A stretch of 50,923 bases of DNA from Actinomadura kijaniata NBRC 14229 (GTDB taxonomy: Bacteria > Actinomycetota > Actinomycetes > Streptosporangiales > Streptosporangiaceae), in NCBI RefSeq assembly GCF_001552175.1, contig NZ_BCQR01000082.1, forward strand, positions 1 through 50,923, in the 5' to 3' direction. Shown here one piece after another: positions 41,751 to 50,231 of the stretch; within the stretch, counting starts at the first letter, position 1; every line of letters begins with the position of its first letter. The translations under genes were made by a program, and so were the position numbers. The notes below the pieces were generated by a model. The model was not told the DNA's origin and ran no database searches. It was given only the letters and a program-made list of their open reading frames with translations.

Positions 41751-41759
41751 TCAGACCTT
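41751..41759. promoter_or_regulatory. Putative GntR site TCAGACCTT upstream of gntR
   Basis: Exact reverse complement of the 9-mer at 40996-41004. It is embedded in AGTCAGACCTTCTTGAC, 15 bp before the gntR start, consistent with autoregulation. Confidence 0.55.
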
Positions 41760-41800
41760 CTTGACGTCCACCGCCACGCCCCGCATGCTCGTATCGCACA

Positions 41801-41828
41801 ACGAAACAAGATTTCTCTTACGGAAACA
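41801..41828 (+). promoter_or_regulatory. GAAAC direct repeat with 20-bp phasing before the acyl-CoA ligase
   Basis: ACGAAACA (41801-41808) and ACGGAAACA (41820-41828) place two GAAAC boxes exactly 20 bp apart (41803 and 41823), two helical turns. The same spacing of GTTTC boxes appears at 46088 and 46108 in the other divergent promoter of the island. The second box ends 10 nt before the ligase start. Confidence 0.45.
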
Positions 41829-41837
41829 GGGGGTGGG

Positions 41838-43385
41838 ATGGCGATCGTGCCGGGCGGCGCGCCGCTCACCATGGCCGGAGGCGTCCGGGAGTTCGCGGCC
41901 GCGACCCCGGACGCCGTCGCGGTGGTCGACGGCGACCGCCGCCTCACCTACCGGGGGCTGCACGACCGGTCGAGCCGCCTGGCCAACGCGCTGCTGGAAC
42001 GCGGGCTGCGGCCCGGCGACCGCGTGGCGGTGCTGCTCGGCAACCGGATGGAGTACCCCGAGGTCATCGCCGGGCTGACGAAGGCGGGGCTGACGCTGGT
42101 GCCGGTCGGCACGCGCTCCTCCCCCGCCGAGGCCGCCCACGTCCTCGACCACTCCGGCAGCCGCGCCGTGGTGCTGGACGGCGCGCTGTCCGGCGTCGTC
42201 GCCGACGCGGCCGCCGGACGCGTCGTGCTGTCGCTCGGGCGGACCGATCTCGGCCCGTCCTACGACGCGGCGCTGGCCTCGGCGCCGTCCCGCGACCCAC
42301 GCGTCCCGGTGGACGAGCTCGCCCCGTTCGCGGTCTACTACACCGCCGGGACGACCGGGACGCCCAAGGGCGTGCTGAGCAGCCACCGCGCCCGCGCCCT
42401 GCTGTGCTACCTGTCGGCGCTCGAATGGGGCCTCGGCGTGGGGCGCACCAGCGTCGCGGTCGCGCCGATGCACCACGGCGCCGGGATGGTCTTCGGCTAC
42501 GCGCCCGTCCTGACCGGCGGCACCGTGACGATGCTGCGCTCGTGGAACCCCGAACGGCTGCTGCGCCTGGTCGAACGCGACCGTGCCCACGCGGCGTTCC
42601 TGGTCCCGACGCACGCCCACGCGCTCCGCGCCCTGGGCGAGGCGGCCCTGCGCGACCACGACCTGTCCAGCCTCGACACGCTCTACTTCAACGCCGCCGC
42701 GCTGCCGTCGGCGTTGAAGACGTGGGTGATGGAGGCGTTCCCGCGGGCCGGTGTGCACGAGCTGTACGGCTCGACCGAGGCGGGCATCGTCGCCAACTGC
42801 CGTCCCGCCGACGCCCACCGGGTCGGGTCGGTCGGCCCGCCCTGGTACCTGACCGACGTCCGGATCGTGGACGACGACGGCGCGCCCGTCGCCCCCGGCG
42901 AGCCGGGCGAGCTGTTCAGCCGCTCCCCGTTCCTGATGAGCGGCTACCTCGACGACCCGGCCGCCACGCGCGCCTGCGTCACCGACGACGGCTACCTGAC
43001 CTCCGGCGACATCGTCACGCGCGACGCCGACGGCTTCCTGCGCGTCGTCGACCGCCGCACGGACATGATCATCACGGGCGGGGTCAACGTGGCGCCGCGC
43101 GAGGTGGAGGAGGTCCTGCACGCCTTCCCCGGCGTCGCCGAGGCCGCCGTGGTCGGGCTGCCCGACGAGCGCTGGGGCGAGCGGGTCGCCGCGTTCGTCG
43201 TGCCCGCGCCCGGCCACGCGCCCGACGCCGCCGCCCTGGACGCCCACTGCCGCGCCCGCCTGTCGGGCCCCAAGCTCCCCCGCGCCCTCACCTTCGTCGA
43301 CTCCCTGCCCCGCAACGCCTCCGGAAAGATCCTCAAGCGCGAGCTGCGCGAGAAAGGCCGACCGTGCGCCCCCACGTCGAAGTGA
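41838..43385 (+). CDS. Acyl-CoA synthetase (AMP-dependent ligase)
   Basis: A 515-residue adenylate-forming enzyme from ATG 41838. Motifs in order: phosphate loop YYTAGTTGTPKGV (about 159-171), MHHGAGMVFGYAPVL, HELYGSTEAGI, GYLTSGDIVTRDADGF, DRRTDMIITGGVNV hinge and C-terminal catalytic Lys in RNASGKILKREL. It activates a carboxylic acid with ATP and CoA, probably the entry step of the island. The bicupin gene starts 22 bp before its stop. Divergent from the GntR regulator. Confidence 0.95.
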   Translation: MAIVPGGAPLTMAGGVREFAAATPDAVAVVDGDRRLTYRGLHDRSSRLANALLERGLRPGDRVAVLLGNRMEYPEVIAGLTKAGLTLVPVGTRSSPAEAAHVLDHSGSRAVVLDGALSGVVADAAAGRVVLSLGRTDLGPSYDAALASAPSRDPRVPVDELAPFAVYYTAGTTGTPKGVLSSHRARALLCYLSALEWGLGVGRTSVAVAPMHHGAGMVFGYAPVLTGGTVTMLRSWNPERLLRLVERDRAHAAFLVPTHAHALRALGEAALRDHDLSSLDTLYFNAAALPSALKTWVMEAFPRAGVHELYGSTEAGIVANCRPADAHRVGSVGPPWYLTDVRIVDDDGAPVAPGEPGELFSRSPFLMSGYLDDPAATRACVTDDGYLTSGDIVTRDADGFLRVVDRRTDMIITGGVNVAPREVEEVLHAFPGVAEAAVVGLPDERWGERVAAFVVPAPGHAPDAAALDAHCRARLSGPKLPRALTFVDSLPRNASGKILKRELREKGRPCAPTSK

Positions 43386-44587
43386 TCCAGGAGAACGACT
43401 ACGTCCGGCACGCCGCCGAACTGCCCGGCGGCGAGGGCCGGGCCGGCGAACGCCGCCTGTCGGTCGACGAGGAGGACGGCTCCTCCTCCCTGCGGCTCGA
43501 CTTCCACACCGACTGGGGCCGCGGGCCGGGCATCCACCACGCCGACACCGAGTACTACGTCCTCGAAGGCACCATGACCTACGGCGGCCGCCGGATCGGC
43601 AAGGGCGGCTACGTGCGCGCGCCCAGGGGCGTCCCCACCGCCGCCATCACGTTCCGGGAGGGCAGCCGCGTCCTGCACTACCGCGAGTACGGCGACGCGG
43701 GCTTCGACCCCGTCCAGAGCGTCCGCGCCCCGGCGTGGAGGGACGCCCGCGGACAGGTCGTCGTCCTGGACAGCGGGGCGATGCGGTGGGACGCGGTCCC
43801 CAACCCCGGCCCCATGCCGGGCATGTTCATCAAGTACCTGCACGTGGACCCGGTCACCGGCTTCTACACCCGCCTGGTGCACGCCCAGGAGGGCTGGACC
43901 GACCACCGCCTGGCCCACCACCCGTGCTTCGAGGAGGCGTACACGGTCCAGGGCCACATGGAGTACAACTTCGGCACCCTGGACCTCGGCACCTACTTCT
44001 TCCGCCCGGCCCGGGTGAAGCACGGCCACTTCACCACCATGGAGGGCGGCGCGACCTGGCTGCTGCGCTCCGACGGCGAGCTGTTCAACTGGTACACGCA
44101 GAACGAGTGGATCCGCTGGGGCGGCGAGGCCGTCAACTGGGGGCCCGGCGGCACCCGCGCGCGCTGGTCGGCCTCCTCCCACGACCTGGGCGCCGGCTCC
44201 CCGCCCCGCGGCGACCGCGACCTGCGCGACCTGCGCGCCTCGGTGGAGTTCCAGCGCGCCCGGGGCGAGCCGGACGCCGGCTTCCTCCCGCACGGCACGC
44301 TCCCCGACAAGAGCGTCCTGGCGATCGCCAAGGCCCTGGACACGGCCCGCCTCCAGCAGGGCCACGGGCATGAGCGCGGGCATGACCACGGGCACGGGGA
44401 GCCCGCGTTCGACTGGGGCACGGACCCGAGCGCGCTGGAGCACCCGTCCGAACGCACCGACGCCCACGCCCACAACCCGGGCAGGGGCCGCCCCTGGAAG
44501 CAGGGCGACCCGATCCCGGCCCCGGTCATCTCGACCCTCCCGGTCCGCAGCCGCTCCACGGGCCGCTGGGACGGCGACGGCATGTAG
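43364..44587 (+). CDS. Bicupin protein with His-rich segment
   Basis: A 407-residue protein from the GTG at 43364, overlapping the ligase. Two cupin barrels: about 40-115 (GPGIHHADTEYYVLEGTMTY; GGYVRAPRGVPTAAI) and about 160-255 (HPCFEEAYTVQGHMEYNFGT; TYFFRPARVKHGHF), each with candidate metal-binding His/Glu. A striking stretch GHGHERGHDHGHGEP (about 330-345) and AHAHNP later would bind divalent metal. The layout recalls DUF4437-like cupins and ring-cleaving dioxygenases, but no specific enzyme is recognised. Coupling to the ligase suggests an oxygenase or isomerase step, or metal delivery. Confidence 0.8.
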   Translation: MRPHVEVIQENDYVRHAAELPGGEGRAGERRLSVDEEDGSSSLRLDFHTDWGRGPGIHHADTEYYVLEGTMTYGGRRIGKGGYVRAPRGVPTAAITFREGSRVLHYREYGDAGFDPVQSVRAPAWRDARGQVVVLDSGAMRWDAVPNPGPMPGMFIKYLHVDPVTGFYTRLVHAQEGWTDHRLAHHPCFEEAYTVQGHMEYNFGTLDLGTYFFRPARVKHGHFTTMEGGATWLLRSDGELFNWYTQNEWIRWGGEAVNWGPGGTRARWSASSHDLGAGSPPRGDRDLRDLRASVEFQRARGEPDAGFLPHGTLPDKSVLAIAKALDTARLQQGHGHERGHDHGHGEPAFDWGTDPSALEHPSERTDAHAHNPGRGRPWKQGDPIPAPVISTLPVRSRSTGRWDGDGM

Positions 44588-44596
44588 CCCTTCACC

Positions 44597-44626
44597 GGCG
44601 CCCGCCCGGCCAACCGGGCGGGCGCC
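44597..44626. terminator. 13-bp hairpin between convergent genes
   Basis: GGCGCCCGCCCGG (44597-44609) pairs perfectly with 44614-44626, loop CCAA. It fills the 47-bp gap between the bicupin stop (44587) and the hydantoinase-like stop (44635), so it can terminate both strands. Confidence 0.8.
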
Positions 44627-44634
44627 GCGGCGGG

Positions 44635-46065
44635 TCAGGCGCGGTGCAGGTAGGCGCCGGTGGGGGTGTCGGCGGGCTTGCCGTCGCGGTAGGCGATCCG
44701 GCCGCCCACGATCGTCGTCTCCGGCCAGCCCCGCACGGTCACCCCCTCGAACGGACAGTGGTCCTGGGCCGACAGCAGCAGGTCGGCCGTGACGCGTTGC
44801 TCCCGGTCCATGTCGACGATGGCGAGGTCGGCGTCGAAGCCGACCGCCAGGCTGCCCTTGCGGCCCCACAGGTTGTAGGCGCGGGCGGGGTTGGCGGAGG
44901 CCAGCTCGGCGACGCGGGTCAGCGGGATGCCCCGCCGGTGGTGGCCCTCGCTGATCAGGACGGGGTACAGCAGCGCGGTGCCGCCGAAGCCGGGGCGGGC
45001 GGGCCACAGGTCGTCGCCCTTGTGCTCCTCCATGCAGCAGGCGTGGTCGGAGGCGACCCAGTCCACCTGGCCGTCGCGCACGCGTTCCCACAGGTGGGCG
45101 CTGTCGGCGGCGGTGCGGATCGGCGGGTTGACCTTGCCGCCCAGGCCGCCGCGCGCGTCCAGGGCGTCGTGGTCCAGGCACAGGTGGTGCAGGGTGACCT
45201 CGAAGCGCATGTCGGTGCCGTGCCGCCGGCGGGCGGCGACGGCCTCGCGCAGGGCGTCGGCACCGGACAGGTGCAGCAGGTTGACGTTGGCGCCGGTGTG
45301 CCCGGCGAGGACGGCGGCCTCGGCGATGGCGACGCGTTCGGTCAGCGGCGGGCGGGCCTCGGAGTAGGCGCGCAGGTTCTGCGGCTCGCCGCCGTCGCGG
45401 ACGCGGTCCACGAACACGCGCATCAGCTCTGACTGCTCGCAGTGCAGGGACAGCGACAGCCGCAGCTCGGGGTGGTCCTCCTGGGTGGCGGCGATCCGCT
45501 CCAGCAGCAGGTACAGGTGGCCCAGGTCGTACTCGTCGCCCATGGTGAAGGCGCGGGCGTCGCGGCTGTCGGTCGCCAGGTCGAAACCCTTGTAGAACAT
45601 GTAGTACTTGAACGACGAGACGCCGTGCTCGGCGACCAGCGACGGGATCTCGTCGATCTGCCCGACCGTCATCGGCGCCAGGTGGAAGCCGTAGTCGGTG
45701 AACGACCGTCCCTCGACGGCGGCCAGCACCTCGGGGAAGATCTCCCGGTAGGGCCCGGTGCGGTCCAGGTAGTGCCGCCCGGTCCGGAAGTACGACAGCA
45801 CCGTGGTGGCCCCGCCGACCAGCGACGAGCGGGTCTCCTCCCGGGCGTCCAGGCCCATGTCCCGGTAGATGCCGAGGTGGAAGTGGGCGTCCACCGCGCC
45901 CGGCAGCACCGCCCGGCCGGCGGCGTCGACCACCTCCTCGGCGTCGCCGAGGTCCTCCCCGATGGCGGCGATCCGGCCTCCGGAGACGGCCAGGTCGGCG
46001 CGGATCTCCCCATGGAACGGCAGGACGAGGACGCCGTTCTTGACGAGCAGGTCGTACCGGGACAT
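44635..46065 (-). CDS. Dihydropyrimidinase/hydantoinase-type amidohydrolase
   Basis: A 476-residue cyclic amidohydrolase from the ATG at 46063-46065. The metal centre is visible: VDAHFHLGIY (HxH), carboxylated Lys in SSFKYYMFYKG, His in LSLHCEQSE, His in LLHLSGADAL and Asp in DWVASDHACC. Composite domain ends are KNGVLVLPFHGEIRADLAVSGGRI and GRIAYRDGKPA. The family opens cyclic amides and ureides (hydantoin, dihydropyrimidine, allantoin) or related rings. Several substrate-loop residues differ from classical hydantoinases, so the ring is unknown. It is divergent from CaiB, sharing an 80-bp control region. Confidence 0.9.
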   Translation of the reverse strand: MSRYDLLVKNGVLVLPFHGEIRADLAVSGGRIAAIGEDLGDAEEVVDAAGRAVLPGAVDAHFHLGIYRDMGLDAREETRSSLVGGATTVLSYFRTGRHYLDRTGPYREIFPEVLAAVEGRSFTDYGFHLAPMTVGQIDEIPSLVAEHGVSSFKYYMFYKGFDLATDSRDARAFTMGDEYDLGHLYLLLERIAATQEDHPELRLSLSLHCEQSELMRVFVDRVRDGGEPQNLRAYSEARPPLTERVAIAEAAVLAGHTGANVNLLHLSGADALREAVAARRRHGTDMRFEVTLHHLCLDHDALDARGGLGGKVNPPIRTAADSAHLWERVRDGQVDWVASDHACCMEEHKGDDLWPARPGFGGTALLYPVLISEGHHRRGIPLTRVAELASANPARAYNLWGRKGSLAVGFDADLAIVDMDREQRVTADLLLSAQDHCPFEGVTVRGWPETTIVGGRIAYRDGKPADTPTGAYLHRA

Positions 46066-46087
46066 CGCATCCCCTTCTTCCCGGAAT

Positions 46088-46112
46088 GTTTCGTAGAGCG
46101 TAACGTCGTTTC
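46088..46112 (-). promoter_or_regulatory. GTTTC boxes with 20-bp phasing in the hydantoinase/CaiB divergent region
   Basis: GTTTC occurs at 46088-46092 and 46108-46112 (GAAAC on the minus strand), exactly 20 bp apart as in the ligase promoter. TGTTTCGT at 46087-46094 is the reverse complement of ACGAAACA at 41801-41808. Suggests one regulator for both units. Confidence 0.45.
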
Positions 46113-46145
46113 CATAAAGTGGCCATGGAGTTCCCGGGAGGACAT

Positions 46146-47336
46146 GTGACCGGACCGCTGGACGGCGTCGTCGTGCTCGACCTCGCCACCCTGTTCGCCG
46201 GGCCGCTGGCGGCGACCGTGCTCGGCGACTACGGGGCCGAGGTCGTCAAGGTCGAGCACCCGGTGAAGGGGGATCCGGCGCGCACCCACGGCCCGGCCAA
46301 GGACGGCCACGGCCTGTGGTGGAAGATGCTCGGCCGCAACAAGAAGGCGATCACCTGCGATCTCGGCACCGCCGAGGGGGCCGGTCTGATGCGCCGCCTG
46401 GCCGGGCGCGCGGACGTGCTGATCGAGAACTTCCGGCCCGGGACGCTGGAGCGGTGGGGGCTGGCCCCCGAGGCGCTGTGGGCCGGCAACCCGGGGCTGG
46501 TGATCGCGCGGGTGACCGGGTTCGGACAGTTCGGGCCGTACGCGCGGCGGCCCGGGTTCGGCACCCTGGCCGAGTCGATGAGCGGGTTCGCGGCCGTCAC
46601 CGGGGAGCCGGACGGGCCGCCGACGCTGCCGCCGTTCGGCCTCGCCGACGGGGTGGCCGCGCTCACGTGCGTGAACGCGGTGATGATGGCGCTGTTCCAC
46701 CGGCAGCGCGGCGGCCCCGGGCAGGTGATCGACCTGGCCATCGTCGAGCCGCTGCTGACGCTGCTCGGCCCGCAGCCCACGGCCTGGGACCAGCTGGGGA
46801 TCGTGCAGGAGCGCACCGGGAACCGGTCGGTCAACAACGCGCCCCGCAACACCTACCGGACCCGCGACGGCCGGTGGGTCGCGGTGTCCACCAGCGCGCA
46901 GAGCGTCGCCGAGCGGGTCATGCGGCTGGTCGGGCACCCCGAGGTGATCGACGAGCCGTGGTTCGCCACCGGCGCGGGGCGGGCCGCGCACGCCGACCTG
47001 CTGGACGCGCAGGTGGGCGGATGGATCGCCGGGCGCGACGCCGCGGAGGTGGTGCGGGCGTTCGAGCGGGCCGAGGCGGCGGTCGCGCCGGTCTACGACG
47101 TGCGGGACGTGTTCGCCGACCCGCAGTACCGCGCGCTGGACACGATCACGACGGTGGACGACCCGGACCTCGGCCCGCTGCGGATGCAGAACGTGCTGTT
47201 CCGGATGTCGGCCACGCCGGGCGCGATCCGCTCCACCGGCGCGGCCAGGGGCGCGCACAACGCCGAGGTGTACGGCGACCGGTTGGGGCTGTCACCCGCC
47301 GAGATCGACCGGCTGAGGGAGAAGGGCGTCATCTGA
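46146..47336 (+). CDS. CaiB/BaiF CoA-transferase
   Basis: A 396-residue enzyme. GTG 46146 was chosen over upstream GTG 46119 and ATG 46125 because GGGAGG (46136-46141) lies four bases before it and the family N-terminus (GPLDGVVVLDLATLFAGPLA) starts there. Features: LGDYGAEVVKVEHP, GRNKKAITCDLG, ENFRPGTLERWGL, RVTGFGQFGPYARRPGFG and catalytic Asp in GQVIDLAIVEPLL. Close to the CaiB at 27693. First of three tightly packed genes (2-bp gap, then 8-bp overlap). Confidence 0.93.
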   Translation: MTGPLDGVVVLDLATLFAGPLAATVLGDYGAEVVKVEHPVKGDPARTHGPAKDGHGLWWKMLGRNKKAITCDLGTAEGAGLMRRLAGRADVLIENFRPGTLERWGLAPEALWAGNPGLVIARVTGFGQFGPYARRPGFGTLAESMSGFAAVTGEPDGPPTLPPFGLADGVAALTCVNAVMMALFHRQRGGPGQVIDLAIVEPLLTLLGPQPTAWDQLGIVQERTGNRSVNNAPRNTYRTRDGRWVAVSTSAQSVAERVMRLVGHPEVIDEPWFATGAGRAAHADLLDAQVGGWIAGRDAAEVVRAFERAEAAVAPVYDVRDVFADPQYRALDTITTVDDPDLGPLRMQNVLFRMSATPGAIRSTGAARGAHNAEVYGDRLGLSPAEIDRLREKGVI

Positions 47337-47338
47337 CC

Positions 47339-48157
47339 ATGGACCTGTCACGGGTGTTCGACGGCGCGCGGGTGCTGGACCTGGCGCAGCCGATGCGGCG
47401 GGGCATGCCGCAGTCGCCCAGCCATCCCCCGTTCCGCATGGCCCTGGAGCGGCGGCACGGCGACCTGGTGCGCCCCGACGGCGGATCGGCCGCCAACGAG
47501 GTCATCGTGACCGGCGGGCACGTCGGGACGCATGTGGACGCCCTGGCGCACGTCTCCCAGGACGGCCTGCTGCACGGCGGGCTGCGGCCGGAGGACGTCA
47601 CGGGCCACGAGGGGTTCGCCGAGCTGGGCATCGACCGGTTCCCGCCGTTCGTGGGGCGGTGCGTGCTGCTGGACGTGGCGGCCGTGCACGGTGTGCCCGT
47701 CCTCCCGGCGGGCTACGAGGTCACCCCGGGCGACCTGGAGAGGGCGGCGGCGGGGCTGGCGATCCGGCCCGGTGACGCGCTGCTGGTCGGGACGGGCTGG
47801 TCCCGGCGGTGGGCGGAGGGGGAGGCGTTCGTCGGGCACGCCGACGGGGTGCCGGGGCCGGGCGAGGCGGCGGGCCGGTGGCTGGCCGGGCGGCGGCCCC
47901 GCGTCGTCGGCGGGGAGACGATCGCGTTCGAGCACCTGGCGCCCGGCCGGGGGCACGCGACGCTGCCGGTGCACCGCGTGCTGCTGGTGGAGTCCGGCGT
48001 CAACATCGTGGAGACCATGCGGCTGGACGCGCTGCTGGACACCGGGGTCCGGGAGTTCGCGCTCGTGCTGAACCCGCTGCCGATCGTCGGGGCGACCGGC
48101 GCCCCCGTCCGGCCGCTGGCGGTGCTCCCCGGCGAGGGGCGGCCTTCCGGTGGGTGA
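47339..48157 (+). CDS. Cyclase / kynurenine-formamidase-like hydrolase (PF04199)
   Basis: A 272-residue protein from ATG 47339. The metal-binding signature HxGTHxDxxxH is present as TGGHVGTHVDALAHVSQDG (about 60-78), preceded by LDLAQPMRRGMPQSPSHPPF and followed by VLLDVAAVHG and HRVLLVESGVNIVETM. Members hydrolyse amides or lactones (kynurenine formamidase, isatin hydrolase) or act as cyclases. Placed between CaiB and MmgE/PrpD genes and beside a hydantoinase-like gene, a hydrolytic ring-opening role is likely (inference). Confidence 0.9.
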   Translation: MDLSRVFDGARVLDLAQPMRRGMPQSPSHPPFRMALERRHGDLVRPDGGSAANEVIVTGGHVGTHVDALAHVSQDGLLHGGLRPEDVTGHEGFAELGIDRFPPFVGRCVLLDVAAVHGVPVLPAGYEVTPGDLERAAAGLAIRPGDALLVGTGWSRRWAEGEAFVGHADGVPGPGEAAGRWLAGRRPRVVGGETIAFEHLAPGRGHATLPVHRVLLVESGVNIVETMRLDALLDTGVREFALVLNPLPIVGATGAPVRPLAVLPGEGRPSGG

Positions 48158-49565
48158 CACCACGGCGGTCCAGGAGCTGGCGGCGTTCGCGGTCGGCTGC
48201 CGGGACCGGGGCGTCCCGCCGCGGGTCGCCGGGGACGTGACCGGGCGCGTGCTGGACGTGCTCGGCAACTGCCTGGCGGGCCTGGCCGAGGGCGGCTCCG
48301 GCGAGGCCGTCCTCGTGGCCGTCCGGGACTGGGCGGGGACGCCGCGGGCCGGGGTGGTCGGCACCGCCGACCGGCTCCCGGCGCCCGGCGCCGCCCTGGT
48401 CAACGGCACCCTGGCGCACGCCCTCGACTTCGACGACACCCATCTGCCCTCGGTGCTGCACCCCAGCGCCTCGGTCGTGCCCGCCGCGCTCGCCGCCGCC
48501 GAGGAGACCGGCGCGGGCGGGGCGGAGCTGCTGGCGGCCGTGGCGGCGGGCATCGAGATCTGCGTCCGCCTCGGCATGGCGTCCTACCTGCCGGAGATCC
48601 GCAACTCGGCGTTCTTCGAGCGGGGCCAGCACGCCACCTCCATCTGCGGCACGCTGGCCGCCGCCGCGGCGGCCGCGCTCCTGTACGGCCTGGACGCCGG
48701 CGGCGTCGCCGACGCGATCGGCGTCGCCGCCAGCATGGGCTCCGGGGTGATCGAGGCCAACCGCACCGGCGGCACCGTCAAGCGCGTCCACTGCGGCTGG
48801 GCCGCGCACGCCGGGGTCGCGGCGGCGGCCCTGGCCCGGGCCGGGATCACCGGGCCGCCCACGGTGCTGGAGGGCCGGTTCGGGTTCTTCCGCGCCTGGC
48901 TGGACGGCCGGTACGACGCCGACGCGCTGCTGGGCGGGCTCGGCGAACGCTGGGAGGCGCCCCGGACCGTCTACAAGCCGTACCCGTCCAACCACTTCAC
49001 CCATCCGGCGATCGACTGCGCGCTGGCGCTGCGGGACGGCGGCCTCGACCCCGGCGACATCGCCGCGATCGAGCTGGGGCTGCCCGCGCCGACGCTGCGG
49101 ACCGTCGCCGAGCCGCGGGAGGAGAAGGCGCGGCCGCGCACGCCCTACCACGCGAAGTTCTCCGGGCCGTTCACCGTGGCGACCGCGCTGCTGGGCGGCG
49201 GCGGGCTCGGCGTCCATCTGGACGACTTCACCGAGGAGACGCTGCGCGACCCCGCGCGGCTGGCGCTGGCGGCGAAGGTGGCGTGCGTCGCCGACGAGCG
49301 CGCCGGGGCGGTCTTCCCGACCGCGTTCGCGGCCGTGCTGCGGGTGCGGACCCGTGGCGGCGCGACGCTGGAGCACCGGGTCGACTCCTCCCGGGGCGGC
49401 CCGGGGCACCCTCTGACGCGCGCGGAGCTGCTCACCAAGTTCCGCCTCAACGCCGCCCGGGCGCTCCCCGGCGGCCGGGCGGCGGAGCTGGTGCGGGCGG
49501 TCGAGGGGCTCGGCTCCCTGCCGGACGTGGGCGTACTGGCGGCATTGGCGCGCGTGCCCGAATGA
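48150..49565 (+). CDS. MmgE/PrpD-family protein
   Basis: A 471-residue protein from the GTG at 48150, overlapping the cyclase by 8 bp. Family features: LDVLGNCLAGLAEGG, LAHALDFDDTHLPSVLHPSA (Asp/His region), RGQHATSICGTLAAAAAAAL, KRVHCGWAAHAGVAAAALAR, YKPYPSNHFTHPAIDCALAL and YHAKFSGPFTVATALL. It is longer than and only moderately similar to the 36874-38214 homologue, so the two may act on different acids. Last gene of its operon; a hairpin lies 250 bp downstream. Confidence 0.9.
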   Translation: MGDTTAVQELAAFAVGCRDRGVPPRVAGDVTGRVLDVLGNCLAGLAEGGSGEAVLVAVRDWAGTPRAGVVGTADRLPAPGAALVNGTLAHALDFDDTHLPSVLHPSASVVPAALAAAEETGAGGAELLAAVAAGIEICVRLGMASYLPEIRNSAFFERGQHATSICGTLAAAAAAALLYGLDAGGVADAIGVAASMGSGVIEANRTGGTVKRVHCGWAAHAGVAAAALARAGITGPPTVLEGRFGFFRAWLDGRYDADALLGGLGERWEAPRTVYKPYPSNHFTHPAIDCALALRDGGLDPGDIAAIELGLPAPTLRTVAEPREEKARPRTPYHAKFSGPFTVATALLGGGGLGVHLDDFTEETLRDPARLALAAKVACVADERAGAVFPTAFAAVLRVRTRGGATLEHRVDSSRGGPGHPLTRAELLTKFRLNAARALPGGRAAELVRAVEGLGSLPDVGVLAALARVPE

Positions 49566-49669
49566 GTTGTGCGGGAGGAAGTTTGGAAAGGTTTCCCGTG
49601 GATATGCTCGTCGGGTTACCAAGGACACGGAAGGGACGCGGCAAGCGCCGACGCGTCGCCCGAGCCATC

Positions 49670-49685
49670 CCGAACGGACGTTCGG
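49670..49685. promoter_or_regulatory. Dyad CCGAACG-GA-CGTTCGG
   Basis: Perfect 7-bp arms with a 2-bp centre, about 105 bp downstream of the MmgE/PrpD stop. Its size fits a dimeric repressor operator, but no nearby gene start depends on it directly. Confidence 0.3.
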
Positions 49686-49813
49686 AAAACGTGTTCCACC
49701 AGGATGCGCGGTGCCTTAAACAGTGCTTGACAAAGGACTCGATCAACTTTGCCCTGCGACAAGTAGTGCGCCTTCCTGAACAAACCCTGAATGTTTCCGG
49801 ACCGCCTTTCCCT

Positions 49814-49840
49814 CCCTCATGGACCTCCAGTCCATGAGGG
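49814..49840. terminator. 10-bp hairpin CCCTCATGGA/TCCATGAGGG
   Basis: Perfect 10-bp arms (49814-49823 and 49831-49840) with loop CCTCCAG, in a region without genes between the catabolic island and the orphan regulator. Possibly the end of the CaiB-cyclase-MmgE transcript. Confidence 0.5.
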
Positions 49841-50231
49841 GTCGCGGATTGTAGCGCAAGCAGTGACACGCGGCCAGAAAGTGGCCCGATCCGGACGCCA
49901 CACTTTACGCAATCCTTGCCATCTCTTCCTGGCGGACACGCTCCGTCAGCCCTCCGTAACGCCCCGACCTGCGTCTTTACTGGCGGTACGAGAACGGGGA
50001 AGGGAGGACCTTGCCGAAAATCAGTGACCGGCGGCGGCACCGGCGCGTTTGACGTTTACTGCAAGATCCATCACTCTGAATGCCGCCCCCTCGACTCAGC
50101 CCGGTTAAGGCGGCAAAAAGATGATCTCCAAATCCCCTGTGAAGCCCCCGCCCACCCCGCTTTCCCGGGGCCGCCCCGCCTTTTCGCTCTCCCCTCCGAG
50201 AACGAGACGGAACGAGCCTCGGGAAGGCAGA

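Larger units (their letters stand above)
49566..50231. other. Intergenic region, 666 bp, lower GC, with two dyads
   Basis: No convincing gene is seen. It is noticeably less GC-rich than the flanking genes. It holds the 16-bp near-palindrome CCGAACGGACGTTCGG (49670-49685), a TTGACA at 49727-49732 without a clear -10, a hairpin at 49814-49840, and near 50050 a TTGACG that could belong to the promoter of the following regulator. A small RNA between 49727 and the hairpin is conceivable but unsupported. Confidence 0.4.

Noticed and set aside
42992..46189. Minus-strand frame of 1065 codons over the ligase, bicupin and amidohydrolase
   Set aside because: Arg/Gly/Ala-rich shadow; the real amidohydrolase is in another frame and the plus-strand ligase and bicupin have full motifs.
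45669..47258. Minus-strand frame of about 530 codons over the hydantoinase start and CaiB
   Set aside because: Antisense shadow of CaiB; composition without structure.
36874..49565. Considered a standard 2-methylcitrate (propionate) cluster because of two MmgE/PrpD genes
   Set aside because: No methylcitrate synthase or methylisocitrate lyase is present; the neighbours are CoA-transferases, hydratases and hydrolases.
49447..50040. Minus-strand frame in the intergenic region before the orphan regulator
   Set aside because: No domain, poor codon bias and overlap with the end of the MmgE/PrpD gene.
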